NCBI RefSeq assembly: GCF_001522865.1
Contig: NZ_LOWB01000074.1
Coordinates: forward strand, 1-55,862
Reading direction: 5' to 3'
Length of the DNA stretch: 55,862 bases
Origin: Burkholderia sp. TSV86
Lineage (GTDB): Bacteria; Pseudomonadota; Gammaproteobacteria; Burkholderiales; Burkholderiaceae
Below, one piece after another: positions 35,671 through 45,665 of this stretch; position 1 is the first letter of the stretch; every line of letters starts with the position of its first letter. The translations under genes and the position numbers were made by a program. Under the pieces are notes generated by a model. The model made no database searches. It was not told where the DNA came from and saw nothing but the letters and a program-made list of their open reading frames with translations.

Positions 35671-36240
35671 TCACCGGCCTGCGAGCCAGCGCGCGGTGGC
35701 TGCCGCGACGCGCGCGCCGAACACCTTCGCCGTCTCGAGATCGCCCGGCAGCGGCGCCTCGTCCGGCGACGCATCTGACGGCGATTGCGCGAGCAGGCCC
35801 GTGAAGCCGCCGACGTAATTGATGTCGTTGCGGGTTGCCGCCTTCGTGTTCGCGGGCATCAGACCGGTGCCGACCCACACCATCCCATGTTGCATCGCGA
35901 GCGTGACGAAGTATTGAATCGTCGAAAATTTGTCACCGTTCATCGTTGCCGAATTCGTGAAGCCGGCCGCCAGCTTGTCTTTCCACTTCTGCTTGAACCA
36001 TGCCTTCGACGTCTCGTCGGCGAATTTCTTGAAGTCGGCGGACGGGCCGCCCATATAGGTCGGCGCGCCGAAGACGATGGCGTCGGCGGCGTCGAGCGCG
36101 GCCCAGCCGGCGTCGTCGAGATCGCCGACCGCGATGAGTTGCGCGCTTGCGCCTGCCTGTTGCGTGCCAACCAACACGGCTTCGGCCAGCTTTTTCGTGT
36201 GGCCGTAGCCGCTGTGATAAACGATGACGATGTTCGACAT
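35671..36240 (-). CDS. Flavodoxin-like NAD(P)H:quinone reductase family protein
   Basis: 189 residues. The N-terminal flavodoxin FMN loop is IVYHSGYGHTKKLAEA; the second loop is APTYMGGPSADFKKFADE, and a third segment is GMVWVGTG. These features fit the WrbA/flavodoxin-reductase family, which reduces quinones with FMN as a detoxifying two-electron step. It is shorter than WrbA motifs elsewhere would require for the full tetramer, so I give no symbol. The ATG at 36240 is preceded by a purine-rich GGAGAAAC. Single gene. Confidence 0.85.
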   Translation of the reverse strand: MSNIVIVYHSGYGHTKKLAEAVLVGTQQAGASAQLIAVGDLDDAGWAALDAADAIVFGAPTYMGGPSADFKKFADETSKAWFKQKWKDKLAAGFTNSATMNGDKFSTIQYFVTLAMQHGMVWVGTGLMPANTKAATRNDINYVGGFTGLLAQSPSDASPDEAPLPGDLETAKVFGARVAAATARWLAGR

Positions 36241-36711
36241 GCCTGTTTCTCCACAATGAAACGACGAAATCGCGCGCGAACCAGCCGCGCGCAACGATGT
36301 GCCGCCGCAAGCGGCGCGGGACGACCGGCTAGAGTCTAGCTGTGCGATATGGCGCGAGCGAGACCCGCGACGCATAACTGAATTGCGCGGGTGGAACGAA
36401 TGGCGGGCGCTGGCGCGCGGCCGGTTTGCCGTTGCGTTGGCGAGCGCTGGGTGTGCGTGGAAGGGGCGGTTCGGCGCGCAGCGGGGCGTACACCGGAAGG
36501 CTCGCGGGTGGCGCGTCGGGCTGGCGGCGGCTCCGATGGCGGTTGCGATTGCCGCGGTTGGCCGCAGCCGCAGCCGCAGCCGTCGGCCATCAGCCGCAGT
36601 CGCAGCCGTTAGCCACAGCCGGCCGACCACGCAAGCGGCGAAGCTCTCTGGCAGCGTGATAGCGGAGCGCCGGCTATGGCCGCTGTCGCCGCATATCCCC
36701 GCTTGCGCGCG
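36241..36711. other. Intergenic region with short CAGCCG repeats
   Basis: About 470 bases without a supported gene. At 36560-36610 irregular copies of CAGCCG and CAGTCG appear; on each strand they form only short low-complexity frames. The stop of the PEBP gene is at its right edge. Confidence 0.4.
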
Positions 36712-37308
36712 CTAGCGCCCGTAAACGACCACGAGTTGCGCGGAGCCAAGCGTTTCCGTGCCGATCTCATGGTCGAACATCTGCGCTGGGCGGCCGGTGG
36801 CGACGCGCAGGTCGGTTGCCCTCAGCGCGTATACCGTGATCACGTAGCGATGCGGCTTGCCGGGCGGCGGGCAAGGGCCGCCATAGCCGTCGGTGCCGAA
36901 GTCGTTGCGCGCTTCGGTTGCGCCGATCCGCCGCAGGTAGCCGGACGCGCTTGCGTCGGCGGGCAGGCTCGACACGCTCGCCGGGATGCCGGCGACAGCC
37001 CAATGCCACCAGCCGCGGCCCGGCGCGTCGGGATCGAACATCGTGACGGCGAAGCCTTTCGTGCCGGGCGGCGGGTTGCGCCACGTCAGTTGCGGCGAAC
37101 GGTTGCCGCCCTTGCAATCGCCTTGGTTGAACAGATGGATGGCCCCGACGCGCCCGCCGGGATGCAGATCGCTGCTTGTCAGCGTGAACGTGTTTTGCGC
37201 GAGCGCGCGCGGGCCGTCGAGGAGGCCGAGGAGAGAAGCGCAGGCGACGGCAAGCGAGAAGAAGCGCCGGCGCGAACCTGGCGGAACCACTCGGCGACCC
37301 ACACGCAT
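36712..37308 (-). CDS. Exported YbhB/YbcL (PEBP) family protein
   Basis: 198 residues. An Arg-rich N-terminus, RRRFFSLAVACASLLGLL, could be a Sec or twin-arginine-like signal, with cleavage near ALAQ (residue 38). The phosphatidylethanolamine-binding fold follows: FTLTSSDL, NRSPQLTWRNPPPGTKGFAV, DPDAPGRGWWHWAVAGIP, YGGPCPPPGKPHRYVITVYAL, all conserved ligand-pocket blocks of bacterial PEBPs. The biological role of this family is not well defined. AGGAG precedes the ATG. Confidence 0.88.
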   Translation of the reverse strand: MRVGRRVVPPGSRRRFFSLAVACASLLGLLDGPRALAQNTFTLTSSDLHPGGRVGAIHLFNQGDCKGGNRSPQLTWRNPPPGTKGFAVTMFDPDAPGRGWWHWAVAGIPASVSSLPADASASGYLRRIGATEARNDFGTDGYGGPCPPPGKPHRYVITVYALRATDLRVATGRPAQMFDHEIGTETLGSAQLVVVYGR

Positions 37309-37500
37309 ATGGCCCTTCTCCTGTCATGTATGCCGGCGCGTCCCGGCGCTGATCGACAGCGATTCGATGTCCGAATCCGATTATGGGAGCAAGTCTAGCA
37401 TTAGGGGACGTATGGCGGCGCGAGTCGCGCCAACCCTCCGGCGCGCGTGGCGGGAGTGTATGTAGACAAGGCTGATGAACTGCCAGTGCGCCGGGCGTGC

Positions 37501-37530
37501 AAAAAAACGCCTGCCGATGCCGGCAGGCGT
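37501..37530 (-). terminator. pyrE terminator
   Basis: On the minus strand the stem 37530-37522 with 37515-37507 (9 bp) is followed by seven T, about 45 bases after the pyrE stop. Confidence 0.9.
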
Positions 37531-37576
37531 TGCGATGCCAAGCAACGGCGCGCAGGTGGCGCGCGCTTACCGATGC

Positions 37577-38263
37577 TTACTCTTGCAAGCCCGTCGCGCC
37601 GCCATGCGCGGCCGACCATTCGGCCGGCGCGTGCAGGAATTTCTCGACTTCGTCGAGCGTCTTCGTCTCGAAGTAGCCGGACGCCTTGGCGACGCGCAGC
37701 ACGTCCCACCACGTCGCGAGCGCGTGCAGATCCACGCCGATATCCTTCAGCACTGACACGCTTTCCTTGAAGATGTCGTAGTGGAACAGCACGAAGCAAT
37801 GATTTACCTGCGCGCCCGCATTGCGCAGCGCGTTGATGAAATTGACCTTGCTGCGGCTGTCGGTCGTCAGATCCTCGACGAGCAGCACGCGCGAGCCTTC
37901 TTCCAGAAAGCCCTCGATCTGCGCGTTGCGGCCGAAGCCCTTCGGCTTTTTGCGCACGTATTGCATCGGCAGCATCATCCGGTCGGCGATCCAGGCGGCA
38001 AACGGGATGCCGGCCGTTTCGCCGCCCGCCACCGCGTCGATTTGCTCGAAACCGACGTCGCGCAGGATCGTCGATTCGGCCATTTCCATCAGGCCGCGGC
38101 GCACGCGCGGAAACGAGATCAGCTTGCGGCAGTCGATATAGACGGGGCTCGCCCAGCCGGACGTGAAAATAAACGGCTTGTCGGCATTGAAGTGCACCGC
38201 CTGCACTTCGAGCAGGATTTTGGCGGTCGTGTCGGAGATCGTCTGGCGATCGAAGCCTGTCAT
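37577..38263 (-). CDS. pyrE: Orotate phosphoribosyltransferase
   Basis: 228 residues; forms orotidine-5'-phosphate from orotate and PRPP in pyrimidine synthesis. Visible: [20 protein letters not shown], the [17 protein letters not shown] region, [15 protein letters not shown] with the flexible catalytic loop, and the PRPP motif [17 protein letters not shown] 38263 with AGGAACG upstream; the longer frame is not conserved. Its terminator follows. Slightly longer than the 213-residue enteric enzyme, with an extended C-terminus, as in other beta-proteobacteria I know. Confidence 0.93.
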   Translation of the reverse strand: MTGFDRQTISDTTAKILLEVQAVHFNADKPFIFTSGWASPVYIDCRKLISFPRVRRGLMEMAESTILRDVGFEQIDAVAGGETAGIPFAAWIADRMMLPMQYVRKKPKGFGRNAQIEGFLEEGSRVLLVEDLTTDSRSKVNFINALRNAGAQVNHCFVLFHYDIFKESVSVLKDIGVDLHALATWWDVLRVAKASGYFETKTLDEVEKFLHAPAEWSAAHGGATGLQE

Positions 38264-38768
38264 GGGGCGTTCCTTGGATGATGAGCGAGGGCAGGCGCGG
38301 GCCCGGTGGCGCAGCTTACGGGAATCCGGCCGCAAGAGCCGGGCGCGGATGGCGCGGGCGTTGACCGCCGCGTCGAGCCGCTTCGCTGCGCGCGCAGCCG
38401 ACTATTTTACCTGATGTGCGATCTGTCCGGCGGACCTCGGCGCGCTTGCCGCGATCGGGTTGTTTTGCCGGCGGCGCAACGGCGCGGGCAAGCCGCGCAG
38501 ACCGCCAAAAGCCAGCATCCCGAAGCAATTGCGGCTGCCGCGCCGCAGCATCGTGCGGGCTGCCGGCAGGTGTACACTAGGCGACCCTAAGTATTCGCTC
38601 GGTGCTTTGTACTTCCCGCTTGCCATCCGCCAAGGTTCAATGTCGCGCCGATCCGGCGCGCGACGGCCGTCGCAGTCGACCATCCCCTCGATCTCCGCAT
38701 TCGTGGCCTCTGGTGCTCGGTACTGAGTCTCCAATTCCTCTATAACGCATGTCTCTCGCAAGCTCATC
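38264..38768. other. Divergent promoter region pyrE-maeB
   Basis: About 500 bases between the divergent pyrE and maeB starts. It should hold both promoters; no operator symmetry stood out. No small gene or RNA with paired promoter and terminator was seen. Confidence 0.4.
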
Positions 38769-41039
38769 ATGGACGAACAACTGAAACAGAGCGCGCTCGC
38801 TTATCACCAGAATCCGAAACCCGGCAAGATTTCCGTCACGCCGACGAAGCCGCTGTCGAACCAGCTCGACCTGTCGCTCGCGTATTCGCCGGGCGTGGCC
38901 GCCGCTTGCGAGGCGATTCACGCGGATCCGCTCGACGCGCAGAAATATACGTCGCGTGGCAACTTGGTCGGCGTCGTGACGAACGGCACGGCGGTGCTGG
39001 GCCTCGGCAACATCGGCCCGCTCGCGGCCAAGCCGGTGATGGAGGGCAAGGGTTGTCTGTTCAAGAAATTCGCGGGCATCGACGTGTTCGACATCGAGCT
39101 GTCGGAATCCGATCCGGACAAGCTCGTCGACGCCATCGCGATGCTCGAGCCGACGCTCGGCGGCATCAACCTCGAAGACATCAAGGCGCCCGAGTGCTTC
39201 TACATCGAGCAGAAGCTGCGCGAGCGGATGAAGATCCCCGTGTTCCATGACGACCAGCACGGCACCGCGATCATCGCGTCGGCGGCGATCTTGAACGGCC
39301 TGACGGTGGTCGGCAAGAAGCTCGCGGACGTGAAGCTCGTCTGCTCGGGCGCGGGTGCGGCGGCGATCGCGTGTCTCGATCTGCTCGTGAAGCTGGGCTT
39401 GTCGAAGTCGAACGTGCTCGTTGCCGATTCGAAGGGCGTGATCTACGAAGGGCGCGGCAACCTCGATCCGTCCAAGCAGCGGTATGCGGCCACCACCGAC
39501 GCGCGCACGCTTGCCGACGCGATTCATCAAGCGGACGTGTTCCTCGGCTGCTCGAGCGCGGGCGTGCTCAAGCAAGACATGGTCAAGACCATGGCGGACA
39601 AGCCGTTGATCCTCGCGCTCGCGAATCCCGAACCGGAGATTCGCCCGGAAGACGCGAAAGCGGTGCGCCCCGACGCGATCGTCGCGACCGGCCGCTCCGA
39701 CTATCCGAACCAGGTCAACAACGTCCTGTGCTTCCCGTTCATTTTCCGCGGCGCGCTCGACGTCGGCGCGACGACGATTACCGAGGAAATGAAGCTCGCG
39801 TGCGTGCGCGCGATCGCCGAGCTCGCGCAGGAAACCGATCAGAGCGAGGAAGTGGCGAAGGCGTATGAAGGCCATTCGCTCGAATTCGGCCCGGAATACC
39901 TGATTCCGAAGCCGTTCGATCCGCGCCTCATCATCAAGATCGCGCCCGCCGTCGCCCAGGCAGCGATGGACTCGGGCGTCGCCACGCGCCCGATCGCCGA
40001 TATGGACGCGTACCGCGAGCAGCTCGGCGCGACCGTCTACCGCACCGGCATGGTGATGCGGCCCGTGTTCGCGACCGCGAAGTCGAATTGCGCGCGCATC
40101 GTGTTCGCCGAGGGCGAGGACGAACGTGTGCTGCGCGCCGCGCAGTTCGTGTTGCAGGAGAAGATCGCGAAGCCGATCATCGTCGGCCGTCCGGCGGTCG
40201 TCGAGATGCGGCTCAAGAAGATCGGCTCGAAGCTGACGGTCGGTGTCGATTTCGAGATCGTCGATCCGGAAGACGATCCGCGTTACCAGCGCTGCTGGCA
40301 GGCGTACCACGAGATCGGCGCGCGCGACGGCGTGACGCCCGAGGTCGCGAAGGCGGCGCTGCGCAAGTTCAACACGCTGATCGGCGCGATGCTCGTGCAT
40401 CTTGGCGACGCGGACGGGATGATCTGCGGAATGATCGACACGTATCACAGCCATCTGAAGTTCATCGAGCAGGTGATCGGCCGGGCCCCGGCCGCTGGGC
40501 ATTTCGCGGCGATGAACCTGCTGATGCTGCCGGGCCGTAACCTGTTCATGTGCGACACCTACGTGAACGAGCTGCCGAGCGCCGAGCAACTTGCCGACAT
40601 GACGATTCAGGCCGCCGCCGAGATAGAACGCTTCGGGATCGTGCCGAAGGCGGCGCTGTTGTCGAATTCGAATTTCGGCAGCGCGCCGTCGGCGTCGTCG
40701 CGCCGGATGGCGGAAGCGCGCCGGCTGATCGCCGAGCGTGCGCCGGATCTCGAAGTCGACGGCGAGATGCACGGCGACGCGGCGCTGTCCGAGGCGGTCC
40801 GCAAGGCGGCGTTCCCCGGCACGACGCTCACGGGCGAGGCGAATCTGCTGATCATGCCGAACGTCGAGGCGGCGAACATCGCGTACAACCTGCTGAAGAT
40901 GGTCGGCGGCGAAGGCGTGACCGTCGGCCCGTTCCTGCTCGGCGCGGCGAAGCCCGTCCACATCCTGACACCGGCTGCGACCGTGCGCCGGATCATCAAT
41001 ATGACGGCGGTGGCCGCAGCGAACGTGCAGGCAAAGTAA
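38769..41039 (+). CDS. maeB: NADP-dependent malic enzyme with phosphotransacetylase-like domain
   Basis: 756 residues; oxidative decarboxylation of malate to pyruvate, giving NADPH. The malic-enzyme half (1-430) has [14 protein letters not shown], the [17 protein letters not shown] segment (split 38950-38995), the catalytic [15 protein letters not shown] and the nucleotide-binding [15 protein letters not shown]. The second half (430-756) resembles phosphotransacetylase, e.g. [14 protein letters not shown] and [15 protein letters not shown]; in MaeB proteins it is regulatory (acetyl-CoA) rather than catalytic. Full length for the family; single gene followed by a terminator. Confidence 0.95.
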   Translation: MDEQLKQSALAYHQNPKPGKISVTPTKPLSNQLDLSLAYSPGVAAACEAIHADPLDAQKYTSRGNLVGVVTNGTAVLGLGNIGPLAAKPVMEGKGCLFKKFAGIDVFDIELSESDPDKLVDAIAMLEPTLGGINLEDIKAPECFYIEQKLRERMKIPVFHDDQHGTAIIASAAILNGLTVVGKKLADVKLVCSGAGAAAIACLDLLVKLGLSKSNVLVADSKGVIYEGRGNLDPSKQRYAATTDARTLADAIHQADVFLGCSSAGVLKQDMVKTMADKPLILALANPEPEIRPEDAKAVRPDAIVATGRSDYPNQVNNVLCFPFIFRGALDVGATTITEEMKLACVRAIAELAQETDQSEEVAKAYEGHSLEFGPEYLIPKPFDPRLIIKIAPAVAQAAMDSGVATRPIADMDAYREQLGATVYRTGMVMRPVFATAKSNCARIVFAEGEDERVLRAAQFVLQEKIAKPIIVGRPAVVEMRLKKIGSKLTVGVDFEIVDPEDDPRYQRCWQAYHEIGARDGVTPEVAKAALRKFNTLIGAMLVHLGDADGMICGMIDTYHSHLKFIEQVIGRAPAAGHFAAMNLLMLPGRNLFMCDTYVNELPSAEQLADMTIQAAAEIERFGIVPKAALLSNSNFGSAPSASSRRMAEARRLIAERAPDLEVDGEMHGDAALSEAVRKAAFPGTTLTGEANLLIMPNVEAANIAYNLLKMVGGEGVTVGPFLLGAAKPVHILTPAATVRRIINMTAVAAANVQAK

Positions 41040-41118
41040 CGCGGACGCGCGAACGCGAGGCTGTTCCTGGCCGGTTCGGTTGCCCGCGCGAATCGCATGC
41101 TGGAGCGTAAAAGGAAAG

Positions 41119-41150
41119 GCGGCCGCCCGAGTGGGGCGGCCGCTTTTTTT
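41119..41150 (+). terminator. maeB terminator
   Basis: A 10-base GC-only stem (41119-41128 with 41134-41143), 5-base loop, then seven T, 80 bases after the maeB stop. The following stretch to 41436 is GC-rich and shows no gene. Confidence 0.93.
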
Positions 41151-41436
41151 CATCGCTGCAAGTTTTGTGGCGGCCAGGGGCCGTGAATGGCTGCGAAAGG
41201 CCGCGTTCTACGGGACGGCAGCCGCCGGCATTCGCGCTGCAGATGCGGCATGCCGCCAGTGCCGCACGCGATTCGCCGGGCAGTGGCGGCGATTCGGCCC
41301 GGGTATGGGCTCGCCCGCGTTCGCCATCCCGCGTGTGAAGCTGCCGCGGCCGGCGGGCGCGGCACCGCGGATCGCGGGCAGCATTCGCCGGCGGCCCGAA
41401 ACCGTCTGCCATACCCGCCCGTCACGGCGCCGCGTA

Positions 41437-44400
41437 TCAAGCGACGTGCCGCGATGTCTGCCCGCCTTGCGGTGATCGCCAGCGCGCGAGCAGCTCGTCC
41501 CACTTCACCCGCACCGCGCGCAAATTGTTCTCCTTCACGTGCCCGTAGCCGCGAATGCCGTCGGGCAGGCTCGCAAGCTCGACCGCGAGCGGCAGCGTGT
41601 CGCGTGTGAGCCGTTCGCCGATCAGATCGCTGACGAGCGCCTCGTATTCGCCGATCAGCGCGCGCTCGGTGCGGCGCTCGTCGCTGCGGCCGAACATGTC
41701 CAACGCGGTGCCGCGCAGGAACTTCAGTTTCGCGAGCAGGCGGAACGCCGGCATCATCCATGAACCGTACTGCTTCTTCACGAGATGGCCGTGCTTGTCC
41801 TTCTTCGCGAAAATCGGCGGCGCAAGGTGGAATTTGAGCTTCCAGTCGCCTTCGAACTGTGCGGCGAGCTTCGCGACGAACGCCGGATCGGATTGCAGCC
41901 GCGCCACTTCGTACTCGTCCTTGTACGCCATCAGCTTGTACAAGTTACGGGCGACTGCCTCGGTCAGCGGCTCCTGCGCGGCGTCGCCGTCGAGCGCTCG
42001 CTCGGCGGCGCGCACCTTGGCGACGACGGCCGAGAAACGCGCCGCATACGCGGCATTCTGATACGCGCTCAGGTGCTCGACGCGCGTCGCGATCAGCGCA
42101 TCCACCGCCTTCTTCGTATGCAGCGAAATCACGGTTGCGCCGGCGCCCGCCTGTGCGCCGCTGGCCGCCATCACGCGCACGCTCGCGAGATCGAACGCGG
42201 CGCGGCGCCCCCATTCGAACGCCGCGCGATTCTGTTCGATCTGCACGCCATTCAGCTCGATCGCGCGCACGAGCGACGCATGCGATAGCGGCAGCCAGCC
42301 GCGCTGCCATGCATAGCCGAGCACGAACGGGTTCGTGTAGATAGCATCGCCCAGCAGCGCGACCGCGAAATGGTTCGCATCGACGAGGTCGACCGAATCG
42401 CCTGCCGCTGCGCGGATGTCGAGTTCGGCGCTCGCGCCCGGGAAAGACCACTTCGGATTCTTGATGAATTCGGCGGTTGGCGTTTTCGCGCTGTTGACGA
42501 CGACGCGCGTCACGCCATGCCGCATCCGCGACGTGCATTCGTCGCCCGCTGTCACGATCGCGTCGCAGCCGATCACGAGATCGGCTTCGCCCATCGCGAT
42601 GCGCGTCGCATGAATGTCGGCAGGGGCGTGTGAGATCTGCACGTGGCTCATCACCGCGCCGCCCTTCTGCGCGAGGCCGGTCACGTCGAGCACCGTCACG
42701 CCCTTGTTCTCGAGGTGCGCGGCCATCCCGAGCAGCGCGCCGATCGTCACGACGCCCGTGCCGCCGACGCCCGTCACCAGCACGCCATACGCGCGGTCGA
42801 TTGCCGGCAGCGCGGGTTCGGGAATCGGCGGCAGCGCGCTCGCATCGGCCGCCACGGCCTTCGGCTTTCTCAATTGCCCGCCTTCGACCGTCACGAAGCT
42901 CGGGCAGAAGCCTTTCACGCACGAGAAATCCTTGTTGCACGTCGACTGGTTGATCTGCCGTTTCGTGCCGAACTCGGTGTCGAGCGGCTCGACCGACAGG
43001 CAGTTCGATTGCACCGAGCAATCGCCGCAGCCTTCGCAAACCGCTTCGTTGATCACCACGCGCTTGGCCGGGTCGGGATACGCGCCGCGCTTGCGGCGGC
43101 GGCGCTTCTCGGTCGCGCAGGTCTGGTCATAGACGAGAATCGTCGTGCCCTCGATGTCGCGCAGCTCGCGCTGCACGTCGTCGAGTTCGTCGCGGTGGCG
43201 CACCGTCACGCCGGGCGCAAGCAGCGCCATGTTGCCTTGATACTTGTCCGGCTCGTCGGTGACGATCACGATTTTCTTTGCGCCTTCGGCGGCGAGCTGA
43301 TGCGTGATTTGCGGCACCGTCAGCACGCCGTCGACCGGCTGGCCGCCCGTCATCGCGACCGCGTCGTTATAAAGAATCTTGTAGGTGATGTTCGCCTTCG
43401 ACGCGATGGCCGCGCGCACCGCGAGCAGCCCCGAGTGGAAATAGGTGCCGTCGCCGAGGTTCGCGAACACGTGCTTTTCGTCGGTAAACGGCGCTTGGCC
43501 GATCCACGGCACGCCTTCGCCGCCCATCTGGCTGAACGTGTTCGTGTTGCGGTCCATCCAGACCGTCATGTAGTGGCAGCCGATGCCCGCGATCGCGCGC
43601 GAGCCCTCGGGCACGTTGGTCGACGTGTTGTGCGGGCAGCCCGAGCAGAACCACGGCTTGCGCTCGGTGGTCACGTGCGGCTTCGCGAGCGCCATTTCCT
43701 TCGCGTCGATGACCGCGATACGCGCGGCGATCCGTGCACGCACGTCGGAGGGCAGCTCGAACTTGTCGAGCCGCTTTGCGATCGCCTTCGCGATGATCGC
43801 GGGCGACAGTTCATAGTGCGCGGGCAACAGCCAGTTGCCCATCGGCACCGACCATTCGCCGCCCGCGCCGTCCTTTTCGTCGAACTTACCGAATACGCGC
43901 GGACGCTGGCCGTCCGGCCAGTTGTACAACTCCTCCTTGATCGCGTATTCGAGAATCTGGCGTTTTTCCTCGACCACCAGAATCTCGTCGAGCCCGCGCG
44001 CGAACGCCTGCGCGCCTTGCGCCTCGAGCGGCCACACGCAGCCGACCTTGTAGAGCCGGATGCCGATGCGCGCGCAGGTTTCGTCGTCGAGGCCGAGGTC
44101 GACGAGCGCCTGGCGCACGTCGAGATAAGCCTTGCCGCCCGTGATGATTCCGAAGCGCGCGTGCGGCGAATCGATCTCGATCCGGTCGAGCTTGTTCGCG
44201 CGCACATAGGCGAGCGCCGCATACCATTTGTAGTCGAGCAGGCGCGCTTCCTGCACGAGCGGCGGATCGGGCCAGCGGATGTTCAGCCCGCCTTCGGGCA
44301 TGATGAAATCGGATGGCAGCACGATTTCGGTGCGATGCGGATCGATATCGACGGAAGCGGACGATTCAACGACGTCGGTCACGCATTTGAGCGCGACCCA

Positions 44401-45027
44401 CAGGCCCGAATAGCGGCTCATCGCCCAGCCGTGCAGCCCGAAATCGAGATATTCCTGGACGTTCGACGGGAATAGCACGGGCAGCCCGCACGCCTTGAAG
44501 ATATGTTCGGACTGATGCGCGAGCGTCGACGATTTCGCCGCGTGATCGTCGCCGGCGAGCACGAGCACGCCGCCGTGCGCCGAGGTGCCTGCCGAGTTCG
44601 CATGCTTGAACACGTCGCCCGTGCGATCCACGCCCGGACCCTTGCCGTACCACATGCCGAACACGCCGTCATATTTCGCGCCCGGATACAGATTGACTTG
44701 TTGCGAACCCCAGACGGCCGTTGCGGCGAGATCTTCGTTCAGGCCGGGTTGAAATACGATCTGGTGCGCGGCGAGATGCTTTTTCGCCTTCCACAGCGAC
44801 AGATCCAGGCCGCCGAGCGGCGAGCCGCGGTAACCGGAAATAAAGCCGGCCGTGTTCAGGCCGGCGGCGCGATCGCGCTCTTGCTGGAGCATCGGCAGGC
44901 GCACGAGGGCCTGGATGCCGCTCATATAAGCGCGGCCGCGCTCGAGCGTGTATTTGTCGTCTAGCGTGACGGATTTCAGCGCGGCTTCCAGCGTCGCGCG
45001 CTGGCCGGCGTCTAGCGGGGCATTCAT
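41437..45027 (-). CDS. Indolepyruvate ferredoxin oxidoreductase, fused subunits
   Basis: 1196 residues. The TPP-dependent half contains GFISGYRGSPLGGLD, the FCSGCPHNTST iron-sulfur-like segment and NLGDGTYFHSGLLA, the TPP-binding motif. A ferredoxin-like centre CEGCGDCSVQSNC lies around 680-690, and the gamma-type half follows with GVGGTGVVTIGALLGMAAH. It oxidatively decarboxylates indolepyruvate or other aryl-pyruvates to aryl-acetyl-CoA, as in aromatic amino-acid breakdown. Both classical subunits are joined in one chain, a common form in proteobacteria. ATG 45027 has a perfect GGAGGAGACA site upstream. Product could enter the paa pathway. Confidence 0.88.
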   Translation of the reverse strand: MNAPLDAGQRATLEAALKSVTLDDKYTLERGRAYMSGIQALVRLPMLQQERDRAAGLNTAGFISGYRGSPLGGLDLSLWKAKKHLAAHQIVFQPGLNEDLAATAVWGSQQVNLYPGAKYDGVFGMWYGKGPGVDRTGDVFKHANSAGTSAHGGVLVLAGDDHAAKSSTLAHQSEHIFKACGLPVLFPSNVQEYLDFGLHGWAMSRYSGLWVALKCVTDVVESSASVDIDPHRTEIVLPSDFIMPEGGLNIRWPDPPLVQEARLLDYKWYAALAYVRANKLDRIEIDSPHARFGIITGGKAYLDVRQALVDLGLDDETCARIGIRLYKVGCVWPLEAQGAQAFARGLDEILVVEEKRQILEYAIKEELYNWPDGQRPRVFGKFDEKDGAGGEWSVPMGNWLLPAHYELSPAIIAKAIAKRLDKFELPSDVRARIAARIAVIDAKEMALAKPHVTTERKPWFCSGCPHNTSTNVPEGSRAIAGIGCHYMTVWMDRNTNTFSQMGGEGVPWIGQAPFTDEKHVFANLGDGTYFHSGLLAVRAAIASKANITYKILYNDAVAMTGGQPVDGVLTVPQITHQLAAEGAKKIVIVTDEPDKYQGNMALLAPGVTVRHRDELDDVQRELRDIEGTTILVYDQTCATEKRRRRKRGAYPDPAKRVVINEAVCEGCGDCSVQSNCLSVEPLDTEFGTKRQINQSTCNKDFSCVKGFCPSFVTVEGGQLRKPKAVAADASALPPIPEPALPAIDRAYGVLVTGVGGTGVVTIGALLGMAAHLENKGVTVLDVTGLAQKGGAVMSHVQISHAPADIHATRIAMGEADLVIGCDAIVTAGDECTSRMRHGVTRVVVNSAKTPTAEFIKNPKWSFPGASAELDIRAAAGDSVDLVDANHFAVALLGDAIYTNPFVLGYAWQRGWLPLSHASLVRAIELNGVQIEQNRAAFEWGRRAAFDLASVRVMAASGAQAGAGATVISLHTKKAVDALIATRVEHLSAYQNAAYAARFSAVVAKVRAAERALDGDAAQEPLTEAVARNLYKLMAYKDEYEVARLQSDPAFVAKLAAQFEGDWKLKFHLAPPIFAKKDKHGHLVKKQYGSWMMPAFRLLAKLKFLRGTALDMFGRSDERRTERALIGEYEALVSDLIGERLTRDTLPLAVELASLPDGIRGYGHVKENNLRAVRVKWDELLARWRSPQGGQTSRHVA

Positions 45028-45349
45028 TCGGTGTGTCTCCTCCACCCGGGTTGGGATCGCCAAAATGTCGATGCGTCGGCGTCTTGTGGACGCGTCGGTC
45101 AATACGAATGCTGGCGGACTCTGTTCGATAGTAGCACTGGGATAAACCCGCCGCAGGGCAGTCAAAAATCGGCGCCGGCCAGGCCGAAAACATGCCGGAT
45201 CAATGCGTTACAAGCTGTAAAAGCATGTAAAACGACGCGCGCCGCCGGGCGATTGCCGTTAGTCTTGGCGGCCCGGTCCGGTAGCGCGGTCGGCGCCGGC
45301 ACGAGCCGGCAATCGGCACGCGCGCTGGGCGGCTGCAATGGAGGTGCAA
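45028..45349. other. Divergent upstream region
   Basis: About 320 bases between the oxidoreductase (minus) and a small secreted protein (plus). Near 45215-45232 two TGTAAAA words occur 13 bases apart. No gene seen; the GGAGGAGACA ribosome site of the minus gene is at 45034-45043. Confidence 0.4.
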
Positions 45350-45544
45350 ATGAACAATCGGTATATCCAGAATTTCCTGATGGCGTCGGCCGCGTTTTTC
45401 GCGATCGGCGGCCCGGCGCGCGCGGACGACTCGCGTGCGTGCGCGGCGGCCAATGGCCGGATGCTGCAACTCGCGCCGGCGGGCGGCGTCGATGCACTCG
45501 CGAACCCGTCGGCCTACGTGCGCGGGATGCGGCGCGGCCACTGA
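45350..45544 (+). CDS. Small exported protein of unknown function
   Basis: 64 residues with a signal peptide (NNRYIQNFLMASAAFFAIGG, cleavage probably after ARA). The mature part is about 40 residues, ending SAYVRGMRRGH, with one Cys. GGAGGTGCAA ahead of ATG 45350 is a strong ribosome site and supports a real start. A terminator-like hairpin follows at 45610. No family recognised. Confidence 0.55.
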   Translation: MNNRYIQNFLMASAAFFAIGGPARADDSRACAAANGRMLQLAPAGGVDALANPSAYVRGMRRGH

Positions 45545-45609
45545 GCGCCGCGTTCGCGGCGGCGGCCGCCGCCGCGCGATCCGCGCGCGATTCGAGAACC
45601 GGATCATCA

Positions 45610-45641
45610 AAAGGGCGGGAACTTCGCAGTTCCCGCCCTTT
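45610..45641. terminator. Bidirectional terminator between small gene and hpd
   Basis: A perfect 14-base stem (45610-45623 with 45628-45641) with a TCGC loop. It lies 65 bases after the plus gene and 25 bases past the hpd stop on the minus strand. The stem begins and ends in A/T runs so it can serve both converging transcripts. Confidence 0.85.
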
Positions 45642-45665
45642 GTCTTGAGGCCCGCGTGCCGCGCG

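Noticed and set aside
36540..36620. CAGCCG-like repeats as a coding repeat protein or repeat family
   Set aside because: Copies are irregular and short, no start or ribosome site, and no frame has more than a low-complexity run.
38637..41153. 838-codon open frame on the minus strand
   Set aside because: It mirrors the maeB gene; Arg/His-rich composition and no known motifs are typical of GC-rich antisense frames.
41151..41436. Small gene or RNA between maeB and the oxidoreductase
   Set aside because: No promoter-terminator pair or recognisable peptide was visible; only the maeB terminator at its edge.
42643..44475. 610-codon open frame on the plus strand
   Set aside because: Antisense of the indolepyruvate oxidoreductase, Arg/Ala/His-rich, with no domains.
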